Origin: Methanoprimaticola sp047501175
Lineage (GTDB): Archaea > Thermoplasmatota > Thermoplasmata > Methanomassiliicoccales > Methanomethylophilaceae
Direction: 5' to 3'
Assembly (NCBI RefSeq): GCF_047501175.1
Contig: NZ_JBEQWH010000015.1
Coordinates: forward strand, 1-28,356
Length of the DNA: 28,356 nt
Shown here: positions 22,935-28,356 of the stretch, piece after piece
How positions within the stretch are numbered: position 1 is the first letter of the stretch
Layout: each line of letters starts with the position of its first letter
Program-made: the position numbers and the translations under genes
The notes under the pieces: generated by a model
Seen by the model: only the letters and a program-made list of their open reading frames with translations
The model's database searches: none
Told to the model about the DNA's origin: nothing

Positions 22935-23008
22935 GGGCAGTTAGATCAGTTGGTTAGATCGCCTGCTTTGCAAGCAGGAGGTCGCGAGTTCGAATCTCGC
23001 ACTGTCCA
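22935..23008 (+). tRNA. tRNA-Ala (anticodon TGC)
   Basis: A 74-base cloverleaf. The acceptor stem GGGCAGT/ACTGTCC includes G3-U70, the alanine identity pair. The anticodon stem CCTGC/GCAGG holds loop TTTGCAA (anticodon TGC), and the T arm carries GTTCGAATC. The discriminator A is followed by CTC, so CCA is not encoded, unlike the tRNA-Gln in this window. No intron. The alanyl-tRNA synthetase gene lies about 1 kb away on the opposite strand. Confidence 0.95.
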
Positions 23009-23072
23009 CTCATCTTTTGTCATTTTGTCATGTGACGGTCTTTGTCGTCGTGCAGACGTCGTTACATATGAC

Positions 23073-23420
23073 CTACGTGCCCTGAATGTAAAAATGGGGG
23101 ATGGGAAATGGTTTCGGACCTATGCCCGGAGATCGTCTGAGGAGGCTGCCGAAGCCAGCCGTCTTGAACAGTTCCTTCGTCATGCCCTTGGCATTGATGA
23201 TGCATACGTCCGCGCCCTTGGCGCACATCTTCAGTTTGAGGACCGCCCTGAGTCCCGCGCTGGACACATAGGACACCTCCTCGAAGTCGAGGGTCACGGA
23301 GGTCATGCCCTCCGCGCACGGTTCCACGATCTGGGAGAATTCCGGGGCCCCTATGGAGTCCAGCTTCCCTTTCGCACTGACCACGAGGTCGGTGCCGTTG
23401 ACATTAGTGGTGATTTCCAT
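23073..23420 (-). CDS. STAS-domain anti-sigma-factor-antagonist-like protein
   Basis: A SpoIIAA/RsbV-like protein of 115 residues. The fold runs from MEITTNVNGTDLVV through GKLDSIGAPEF to VSYVSSAGLRAVLKLK, with S53/S54 as the expected phosphorylation site for the partner kinase. In bacteria such proteins bind the kinase when unphosphorylated. ATG 23420 has GGAG 9 bases upstream; ATG 23435, 3 bases after the kinase stop, would add five residues. The C-terminal 20 residues after FGSLL do not look like a normal STAS ending. It is the only gene here that stops with TAG (23073-23075). The kinase gene lies directly upstream, and no PP2C phosphatase is in the window. Confidence 0.85.
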   Translation of the reverse strand: MEITTNVNGTDLVVSAKGKLDSIGAPEFSQIVEPCAEGMTSVTLDFEEVSYVSSAGLRAVLKLKMCAKGADVCIINAKGMTKELFKTAGFGSLLRRSPGIGPKPFPIPHFYIQGT

Positions 23421-23438
23421 ACCTTGTCGCTCCATTAC

Positions 23439-23909
23439 TTATGCGATCTCGGCGATCGTTATGTTCCACAGCCCTTCACGGCGATATTCCAGTTTTTTGG
23501 CGAAGGATCTGGACAGCATTATGCCGCACCCTCCGATCTCGCGCTCGTCCAGCGGTGCGTCGACATCGGGGCTCTTGGCATCCTCCAAGGGGTTGAACTT
23601 GATCCCCTTGTCCATCAGGAACACCTTCAGGCCGTCGCGTGCGTCAACGGCCGCATATACGGGTCCGTTGCCCTCTCCGTACGCATATGATGCTATGTTC
23701 ACCAGGAATTCGTCGCACACCAGTCTGAAGGTGTAGAGGGTGTCCTCATCCTTCGTCTTGGACTCGGCAAAGGCACACAGGGCCTCCAGGGCCTCCTGCG
23801 GGTGGTTGGCCTTCATCAGCACCTCCAGAACGTCGGGGGAGTCCGCATCGCCCAATTGGGCGAGGGTCTGACTTCCCGAAAGATCAGTGGCATCCCCTAT
23901 GATGGTCAT
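23439..23909 (-). CDS. RsbW/SpoIIAB-like serine kinase (HATPase domain)
   Basis: An ATP-binding protein of 156 residues from the GHKL superfamily. The N-box is CDEFLVNIASYAYG (E67, N71), the G1 box MDKG (D100, G102) and the G2 box GGCGIMLSRSF (126 onward). It would phosphorylate the STAS protein encoded next (18 bases from this stop to ATG 23420). In bacteria the pair controls a sigma factor; archaea have none, so the output must be a different protein. About 30 extra N-terminal residues precede the HATPase fold. It follows alaS after 38 bases on the same strand, so it may share its transcript. Confidence 0.85.
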   Translation of the reverse strand: MTIIGDATDLSGSQTLAQLGDADSPDVLEVLMKANHPQEALEALCAFAESKTKDEDTLYTFRLVCDEFLVNIASYAYGEGNGPVYAAVDARDGLKVFLMDKGIKFNPLEDAKSPDVDAPLDEREIGGCGIMLSRSFAKKLEYRREGLWNITIAEIA

Positions 23910-23947
23910 CGGATCAGTCCTATGTACTGCTGGAATTTAATCCCATT

Positions 23948-25726
23948 TCAGTCGAATCTGCCCACAACGGCCTTTATCCTGCGTACGCCTGCGGCCGAGC
24001 TCTCTTCCTTCTTGATCTTGAAGCCCTGGAGCTCCGATGTGTTCTTCACGTGCGGGCCCCCGCAGATCTCGCAGGACACGTCCCCTATCGTGTAGACTTT
24101 GACCTTCTCGCCGTACTTGTCGGTGAAGACCCCGATCGCCCCCCTGTCCTTGGCTTCCTGATAGGTCATCTCCTCGCATACGACCGGTATCCCGGCCTGT
24201 ATGGCCTCGTTGACGTACCTCTCGATCTCGGCCAGTTCCTCAGGGGTGACCTTCCTGTCGAGGTTGAAGTCGAACCTGAGCCTCTCGGCAGTGATGTTGG
24301 AGCCTTTCTGCTGTATGTCGGGACTGACGAACTTCCTCAGGGCCGCATTGAGCAGATGGGTGGCCGTGTGCAGCTTGGTGGTCTCGACCGCATGGTCCGC
24401 GAGTCCGCCCTTGAACTGCTGGTCCGCACCGGCCCTGGAGTTCTCCTGATGGGCCTTGAAACGGTTGTTGAAGTCATCCTCATCGACCTTCTTGCCCTGC
24501 TCGGATGCGAGTTCGCGGGTGAGTTCCACGGGGAATCCGAACGTGTCGTACAGACGGAAGACCGCTGCCCCGTCCAGTACCTCCGTGTCCCCGGACTCCG
24601 CGATCATCTCGTTGAACCTCCTGAGCCCCTTGGTCAATGTCTTGTGGAACTTCTCCTCCTCGGCGGACAGGTTGGTGAGGATGAACTCCCTGTTCCTCTC
24701 CAGCTCCGGATACGCCTTGGAGTACTCGCTGATGACCACCTCGGAGATGGACTTCATGCACACGTCCTCGACCCCGAGCTTGGAGAGATATCTGCTGGCT
24801 CTCCTGATGAGCCTCCTCAGGATGTATCCCTGTCCGACCTTGGCCGGAACGACCCCGTCCCCGAGCATGAACGTGGCGGCCCTCAGATGGTCGGCGACGA
24901 CCCTGAACGACCTGACATCCTCCGGGTCCTTGCCATATTCCTTACCGGAGAGGTCCTCGATCCTTCTGATGATCCCGGAGAACAGGGGCGTGTCATACAC
25001 GGTCTCCACTCCGTTGAGGACACGGAGGATCCTCTCGAGGCCCATCCCCGTGTCCACATTCTTCTGTGCCAGAGGTATGAAAGTCCCGTCAGCCTGCTTG
25101 TTGTACTCCATGAAGACGTTGTTCCAGATCTCGGTGTACTTGCCGCAGTGGCAGGAGGGGCCGCAGTCCGGTCCGCACTTGGGACGACCGTCATCGTAGA
25201 ATATCTCCGTGTCAGGTCCGCAGGGACCTGTCTGGCCCGCAGGCCCCCACCAGTTGTCCTCCCTCCCGTAGAAGAATATCTGGTCGTCCCTCATGCCATG
25301 GCTTCTCCAGAGTCCTGCCGTCTCATCGTCACGCGGGATCCCCTCCTCTCCCTTGAAGCACGTCACCGCGAGATGGTCCTGGTCGATGCCGAGTACCTTC
25401 GTCAGGAGGTCATAGCTCCATTCCACGGATTCCTGCTTGAAGTAGTCCCCGAGGGACCAGTTTCCGAGCATCTCGAAGAATGTCAGGTGGCTAGCATCTC
25501 CGACCTCGTCGATGTCTCCCGTCCTGACGCACTTCTGGAAGTCCGTGAGTCTCTTTCCGGCAGGATGCCTTTCACCCAGCAGATAGGGGACGAGCGGATG
25601 CATCCCCGCGGTCGTGAAGAGAACGGTTGGATCGTTCTCCGGCACAAGGGGTGCGGAGCTGATCTGAGCATGTCCGCGCTCCTTGAAGAAGTCGATGTAA
25701 GTCTCTCTCATTTTCTGAGCGTCCAT
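23948..25726 (-). CDS. alaS: Alanyl-tRNA synthetase, short form without C-Ala domain
   Basis: This enzyme charges tRNA-Ala and clears Ser/Gly mischarging. It has 592 residues where typical archaeal and bacterial enzymes have about 875-960. The catalytic part (MRETYIDFFKERGHAQISSA, FEMLGNWSLGDYFK, GMGLERILRVLNG) and the linker are complete, with a zinc-like knuckle CGPDCGPSCHCGKY. The editing domain is complete, with H453/H457 (HTATH) and C552/H559 (CEICGGPH). The chain ends right after editing; the oligomerising C-Ala domain is absent and no remnant follows. It resembles the short AlaRS of some bacteria more than archaeal AlaRS, so it may have been transferred. ATG 25726 is chosen; ATG 25711 (MRETYIDF) is possible. 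Confidence 0.92.
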   Translation of the reverse strand: MDAQKMRETYIDFFKERGHAQISSAPLVPENDPTVLFTTAGMHPLVPYLLGERHPAGKRLTDFQKCVRTGDIDEVGDASHLTFFEMLGNWSLGDYFKQESVEWSYDLLTKVLGIDQDHLAVTCFKGEEGIPRDDETAGLWRSHGMRDDQIFFYGREDNWWGPAGQTGPCGPDTEIFYDDGRPKCGPDCGPSCHCGKYTEIWNNVFMEYNKQADGTFIPLAQKNVDTGMGLERILRVLNGVETVYDTPLFSGIIRRIEDLSGKEYGKDPEDVRSFRVVADHLRAATFMLGDGVVPAKVGQGYILRRLIRRASRYLSKLGVEDVCMKSISEVVISEYSKAYPELERNREFILTNLSAEEEKFHKTLTKGLRRFNEMIAESGDTEVLDGAAVFRLYDTFGFPVELTRELASEQGKKVDEDDFNNRFKAHQENSRAGADQQFKGGLADHAVETTKLHTATHLLNAALRKFVSPDIQQKGSNITAERLRFDFNLDRKVTPEELAEIERYVNEAIQAGIPVVCEEMTYQEAKDRGAIGVFTDKYGEKVKVYTIGDVSCEICGGPHVKNTSELQGFKIKKEESSAAGVRRIKAVVGRFD

Positions 25727-25763
25727 GATAGTACACCCGATTGAGCTGCGTTATGTTGATTCC

Positions 25764-25771
25764 CTTAAAAA
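25764..25771 (-). promoter_or_regulatory. Promoter of alaS
   Basis: TTTTTAAG on the minus strand would start transcription near 25742, leaving a leader of about 16 bases with GGGTG before ATG 25726. Confidence 0.4.
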
Positions 25772-25808
25772 CAGATTGGTTCCCGCCTTTAAAAATAGCC
25801 AGCGAAAT

Positions 25809-25843
25809 GGGTACAAAAGTAGTATCTGTATTATTTTATACCC
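25809..25843 (+). promoter_or_regulatory. Promoter and probable self-operator of the TetR gene
   Basis: GGGTACAAAA (25809-25818) and TTTTATACCC (25834-25843) form an inverted repeat with 9 of 10 matching positions and a 15-base spacer. The right arm contains the TATA box TTTTATAC (25834-25841), 26 bases before ATG 25864, so the message is probably leaderless. A TetR-type protein bound here would block its own promoter. Confidence 0.55.
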
Positions 25844-25863
25844 TAAGTTTTTTCATTCAGACC

Positions 25864-26436
25864 ATGGCTGAATGGTTTCCAGGTCAGGAAGTCCCGCTTG
25901 TCAAGAGCGAGGCCCGTGACAGGATATCACGCGCACTGGCTTATGTGCTGGGCACAAAGGAATACGGCAGGGTGACGGTCGTAGATCTGGTCAACGCATC
26001 TGGTGTCAGCCGTTCGACTTTCTACAGATGCTTCCAGTCCATAGACGATGTGGTCATCTATCAGTATAGCAGGATGATCGAGGAGGTCCTGAACAGGGGG
26101 CTCCCCACGGTCGGCCCTCCCGAGCAGCGTGTCGAGGAGTTCTCATCCATAATAGCGAACGTCGCCTGGAAGTACCGCGAGGTCCTGAGTGTCTTCAACA
26201 TGTGCGGTCTTACCCCCCGCATAATCGATGCGGGGAAGAAGATGGTCAAGGATGCCGGCATGAGTGACGAGAGGGCGTTCGGTGCGATGTACCAAGTCGC
26301 AGGGGTCGCAGGCTGGCTCGTCGTATGGTTGGATGATGGGGTTCATGGGACGGAGGAGGACCTCCGTAAAAGGCTCGTCACCCTGTTGACCTATGGTCAC
26401 ACATCACCCAATCTGCTGAAGAGAGGATATCAGTAA
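25864..26436 (+). CDS. TetR/AcrR-family transcriptional regulator
   Basis: A 190-residue one-component regulator. The helix-turn-helix lies at about residues 36-67 (VTVVDLVNASGVSRSTFYRC). The remaining residues form a mostly helical ligand domain ending in YGHTSPNLLKRGYQ, without a recognised ligand motif. ATG 25864 gives a family-typical short N-terminus; the frame stays open further upstream, but that part reads as promoter. The last 7 bases overlap the end of nifB on the opposite strand. Its targets are unknown; its own promoter carries an inverted repeat that fits self-regulation, and alaS lies divergently. Confidence 0.88.
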   Translation: MAEWFPGQEVPLVKSEARDRISRALAYVLGTKEYGRVTVVDLVNASGVSRSTFYRCFQSIDDVVIYQYSRMIEEVLNRGLPTVGPPEQRVEEFSSIIANVAWKYREVLSVFNMCGLTPRIIDAGKKMVKDAGMSDERAFGAMYQVAGVAGWLVVWLDDGVHGTEEDLRKRLVTLLTYGHTSPNLLKRGYQ

Positions 26437-27659
26437 ACATCGCGGGTGCGACGGACGGCATCGTTGATGTCGCCGTCCGTCTTCACGACCCTTATCCCCC
26501 TTTTAGCGAGTTCGGTCATCGGCATCTCTCCGATCTCCTTCACGATGACCGTACCGCAGCCGCGTATGGACTTCAGAATCCTGTTTATGTGTGCACGATG
26601 GTCGTCACCGCACACGGATGCAGTGAGGTCGACACTGGATTCGTTCAGGAATCTGCACGTGCCGCCATCGGTCGCGAATATCCTGAAGGACCCTGAATTG
26701 CCGAACCCCCCTATCTTGCCGTCCTTCCCTATGGCGACCGCCACTAGACTCTCCTCCAACTTCGTCTCGGATGGGATCACGGGGCCGCATCCGGAACCGC
26801 AGCCTCCGATATGGACGAATTCCGGGGACCTGTCCTCGCTTAGCAGTCCGATGGCATCCGCCCTGCACTGACGACAGTGGCGCATCATCTTGGCATCCAG
26901 TTCGCAGAGGTCCATCAGTTCCCTGCGCTCCTTGGGCGTCGGTGACTTCAGATTGGCGAATTTCGTCCCTTCCACCGGTATCAGTGGCAGGATGTTGACG
27001 ATGTATGCCCCGAGTCCCTTCACCTTGCGTACGAGTTCCGGGATTTGGGCGTCGTTGACGCCGGGGATCATGACTATGTTCACCTTGACCGCCATCCCCA
27101 GCTCTGCGCACTTCTTGATCCCCGCCTCTTGACGGTGGATGAGGATCGAGGCCCCTTCCTCTCCCGAATGCCGCTGTCCCTCGAAGATCACGGAATCGTA
27201 GATCTGGGACCCGACCTCTGCATCCAGGGCATTCATGGTGACGGTGACGAATCTCACTCCGAGGGCCTGCAACCTTTCGGCGCAGTCGGGGAGGGTCAGA
27301 CCGTTCGTGGATATGCAGAGTGTGAGCTCCGGGAACTCGGACGATGCCATCTCCAGGACCTCGAACGTCTCCTCGTTGGCCAGAGGGTCCCCCGGTCCGG
27401 CTATGCCGATCACGCTGAGGTTCGGTACCCTCTCCTTGACGTAGCGTATCTTCTCGATGGCCCCCAGCGGATCGAGGACCTCGCTGGTGACCCCTGGGCG
27501 GGATTCGTTGCAGCAGTCGAATTTCCTGTTGCAGAAGTTGCACTGGATGTTGCATCTGGGTGCCACCGGAAGATGCATTCTCGCGAACTGGTGGTGTGCT
27601 TTCTCGCTATAGCACGGGTGCGAGTCTAATGCATCTATAATCCTTGGGTCGAGAGACAT
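26430..27659 (-). CDS. nifB: NifB-like radical SAM protein with C-terminal NifX-like domain
   Basis: A 409-residue protein. NifB builds the 8Fe-9S-carbide NifB-cofactor (L-cluster precursor) from two [4Fe-4S] units and SAM. The radical SAM site is C36, C40, C43 (RCNIQCNFCNRK), followed by the NifB hallmark CNESRPGVTSEV. The stretch CRQCRADAIGLL near residue 270 is also diagnostic. Residues from about 300 (SLVAVAIGKDGKIGGFGNSG) are a NifX/NafY-type cofactor-binding domain, absent from the shortest archaeal NifB proteins. There is no nitrogenase gene here. A TATA box at 27687-27694 suggests a leaderless start at ATG 27659. The 3' end overlaps the TetR gene by 7 bases. Confidence 0.92.
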   Translation of the reverse strand: MSLDPRIIDALDSHPCYSEKAHHQFARMHLPVAPRCNIQCNFCNRKFDCCNESRPGVTSEVLDPLGAIEKIRYVKERVPNLSVIGIAGPGDPLANEETFEVLEMASSEFPELTLCISTNGLTLPDCAERLQALGVRFVTVTMNALDAEVGSQIYDSVIFEGQRHSGEEGASILIHRQEAGIKKCAELGMAVKVNIVMIPGVNDAQIPELVRKVKGLGAYIVNILPLIPVEGTKFANLKSPTPKERRELMDLCELDAKMMRHCRQCRADAIGLLSEDRSPEFVHIGGCGSGCGPVIPSETKLEESLVAVAIGKDGKIGGFGNSGSFRIFATDGGTCRFLNESSVDLTASVCGDDHRAHINRILKSIRGCGTVIVKEIGEMPMTELAKRGIRVVKTDGDINDAVRRTRDVY

Positions 27660-27686
27660 GCAGGTTCCCAAATTTTCGGTCATGTC

Positions 27687-27732
27687 ATATATACTATACA
27701 TCGGGAGTGACAAATTTATTAACGTTGTTAAT
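27687..27732 (-). promoter_or_regulatory. Promoter of nifB with upstream palindrome
   Basis: GTATATAT on the minus strand (27694-27687) is the TATA box, with transcription expected near 27662. The 15-base palindrome ATTAACGTTGTTAAT (27718-27732) sits about 25 bases upstream of the box, between the divergent nifB and UPF0216 genes. The half-site GTTAAT recurs at 28180-28192. Confidence 0.5.
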
Positions 27733-27767
27733 GCGCACATCCTGCAGCGTCTCGCGCACGTAATTTG

Positions 27768-27775
27768 CTATATAG
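27768..27775 (+). promoter_or_regulatory. Promoter of the UPF0216 gene
   Basis: CTATATAG lies 25 bases before ATG 27797, giving a leaderless message. No ribosome site precedes the ATG. Confidence 0.65.
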
Positions 27776-27796
27776 TGAATAGGCAGTGTCCGCGGC

Positions 27797-28186
27797 ATGG
27801 ATTTCTTCGATTCCATAATGAAGGATCTCAACGCGAACATGGCTGCGGGGAAGCGTACTCTCTCGGACATGATGGACGGGGATTGCAGCTATCGGATGCG
27901 CGACGGTTCTGTGATCGAGGTGCCTATGGAACAGTTGCAAAGGATTTGGGATGCCTGTGATGACGGGGACCGGTTGCGGCTGAAGCTTCCGATATACGTC
28001 GGGACCGACGTTTCATGCGAGACTCCTGCATGGAAGGTGGAGGGCGTGGCGGAATCTGCCATCGTGGCGAAGCTTCTGGACAAGAAGATCCATCGCGAAG
28101 GGTATCTCAGATTGTACCATCCGGACCTAAAACAACTGAAAATGTTGATTCCAGACTGTTATATCATCGTGTTTACACCTTGTTAA
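27797..28186 (+). CDS. UPF0216 (DUF61) family protein
   Basis: A 129-residue soluble protein of an archaeal family with no assigned function. Family features are the opening helix followed by KRTLSDMMDGD, a YRMRDGSVIEVPMEQLQRI segment, a strand LRLKLPIYVG and a C-terminal LYHPDLKQLKMLIP. It has no enzyme motif. Length and start (ATG 27797 behind a TATA box) are normal for the family. It is divergent from nifB; the shared promoter region is the only visible link between them. Its stop codon lies within a palindrome that precedes the candidate RNA downstream. Confidence 0.8.
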   Translation: MDFFDSIMKDLNANMAAGKRTLSDMMDGDCSYRMRDGSVIEVPMEQLQRIWDACDDGDRLRLKLPIYVGTDVSCETPAWKVEGVAESAIVAKLLDKKIHREGYLRLYHPDLKQLKMLIPDCYIIVFTPC

Positions 28187-28202
28187 TAACAATCTATAAA
28201 TA
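28180..28202 (+). promoter_or_regulatory. Palindrome and TATA box of the downstream RNA
   Basis: TTGTTA-A-TAACAA (28180-28192) is a 13-base palindrome that includes the UPF0216 stop. TATAAATA (28195-28202) follows at once, with transcription expected near 28222. TTGTTAAT is shared with the palindrome before nifB (27725-27732). Confidence 0.5.
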
Positions 28203-28221
28203 CAAGCGGGATATGGAGGGG

Positions 28222-28310
28222 ATTATACGATGCATGGCATCGGGTGGCCCGCTCATCTTTGAGCGAGGCTGAGACAACGAATCTGAATGGATTCGGTGGG
28301 GCTCGTCGGA
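28222..28310 (+). ncRNA. Candidate structured RNA, unassigned
   Basis: Three perfect 6-base hairpins occur in a row: CGATGC-ATG-GCATCG (28228-28242), CGCTCA-TCTT-TGAGCG (28250-28265) and CGAATC-TGAATG-GATTCG (28278-28295). GCCC (28247-28250) can also pair with GGGC (28299-28302), enclosing the second and third hairpins in a three-way junction with the unpaired stretch AGGCTGAGACAA. This last pairing uses one base of the second hairpin. A TATA box lies about 25 bases upstream. A short frame (ATG 28234, 12 residues) overlaps it but looks less convincing than the fold. It may be a riboswitch-like leader or a free small RNA; no known family fits. Confidence 0.4.
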
Positions 28311-28314
28311 AGTC

Positions 28315-28322
28315 TTATATAC
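28315..28322 (+). promoter_or_regulatory. Promoter for a gene beyond the window
   Basis: TTATATAC is a good archaeal TATA box. Transcription would begin near 28345, so the transcript runs off the window end at 28356. Confidence 0.45.
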
Positions 28323-28356
28323 TTCCCTCGTCTACGCCGTTTCCACGCCTGCCGAG

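Noticed and set aside
23073..23130. Frameshift at the end of the STAS gene
   Set aside because: Neither alternative frame gives a recognisable STAS ending, so a natural tail or read-through is as likely; raw reads would be needed.
24050..25744. Open frame of 564 codons on the plus strand opposite alaS
   Set aside because: Mirror of the alaS codon pattern; alaS has clear motifs and this frame has none.
28240..28310. TPP riboswitch: GGGTG followed by a hairpin and GGCTGAGA looks like the TPP P2-P3 core
   Set aside because: The ACCCG strand needed to close P2 is missing, and the P4/P5 motif (ACCTGA ... GCGTAGGGA) does not follow. The likeness is limited to the TGAGA stretch.
1..28356. Insertion sequences, CRISPR arrays, prophage or integration sites
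   Set aside because: No transposase, integrase, regularly spaced repeats or tRNA-disrupting direct repeats were seen.

Overview
The window is archaeal chromosome. Every informational gene is of archaeal type (aIF2 beta, uS12/uS7/uS10, aEF-2 with the diphthamide site, aEF-1A). Promoters are TATA boxes about 25 bases before the start of transcription, and ribosome sites resemble GGTGAT. Aromatic synthesis uses the archaeal route (ADH synthase, DHQ synthase II, GHMP shikimate kinase). A methanogen-type NifB, a [4Fe-4S]-type IlvD and the stop-codon pattern (19 TGA, 7 TAA, 1 TAG in 27 genes) suggest a strictly anaerobic methanogen in or near the Methanomassiliicoccales (Thermoplasmata). That placement is inference; no 16S or mcr gene is present. 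No mobile element or CRISPR array was seen, and no gene-free stretch exceeds 300 bases.

Layout. 1-542 (+): the tail of an unknown gene and a flavodoxin-like protein. 563-2528 (-): tRNA-Gln downstream of aIF2 beta and the tRNA methylthiotransferase MtaB, whose genes overlap by one base. 2777-4624 (+): an uncharacterised 615-residue beta-rich protein. 4711-9808 (+): the translation cluster uS12, uS7, EF-2, EF-1A and uS10, with a structured leader before uS12, a second promoter before EF-1A and a terminator at the end. 9911-11560 (+): ilvD. 11670-13681 (+): two membrane PH-domain (YdbS/YdbT-like) genes. 13831-15369 (+): an FGGY sugar kinase behind an inverted repeat. 15393-22721 (-): seven tightly packed genes that carry carbon from the aspartate-semialdehyde route through shikimate and chorismate to the arogenate/prephenate branch. 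22935-23008 (+): tRNA-Ala. 23073-25726 (-): a short, bacterial-looking alanyl-tRNA synthetase followed by an RsbW-like kinase and a STAS antagonist. 25864-26436 (+): a TetR-type regulator with a likely self-operator. 26430-27659 (-): NifB with a NifX-like tail. 27797-28186 (+): a UPF0216 protein. 28222-28310 (+): an unassigned structured RNA candidate with its own TATA box.

How the genes work together. Most of the window is housekeeping: translation factors, aminoacylation and tRNA modification, aromatic amino acids and branched-chain amino acids. The less expected parts are the bacterial-style partner-switching pair in an organism without sigma factors, the short AlaRS encoded near a tRNA-Ala gene, the AroD-AroE fusion, the stand-alone NifB-NifX, the large unknown protein, the uS12 leader and the terminal RNA candidate. 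Several promoters carry a palindrome next to the TATA box, which suggests local transcriptional control.
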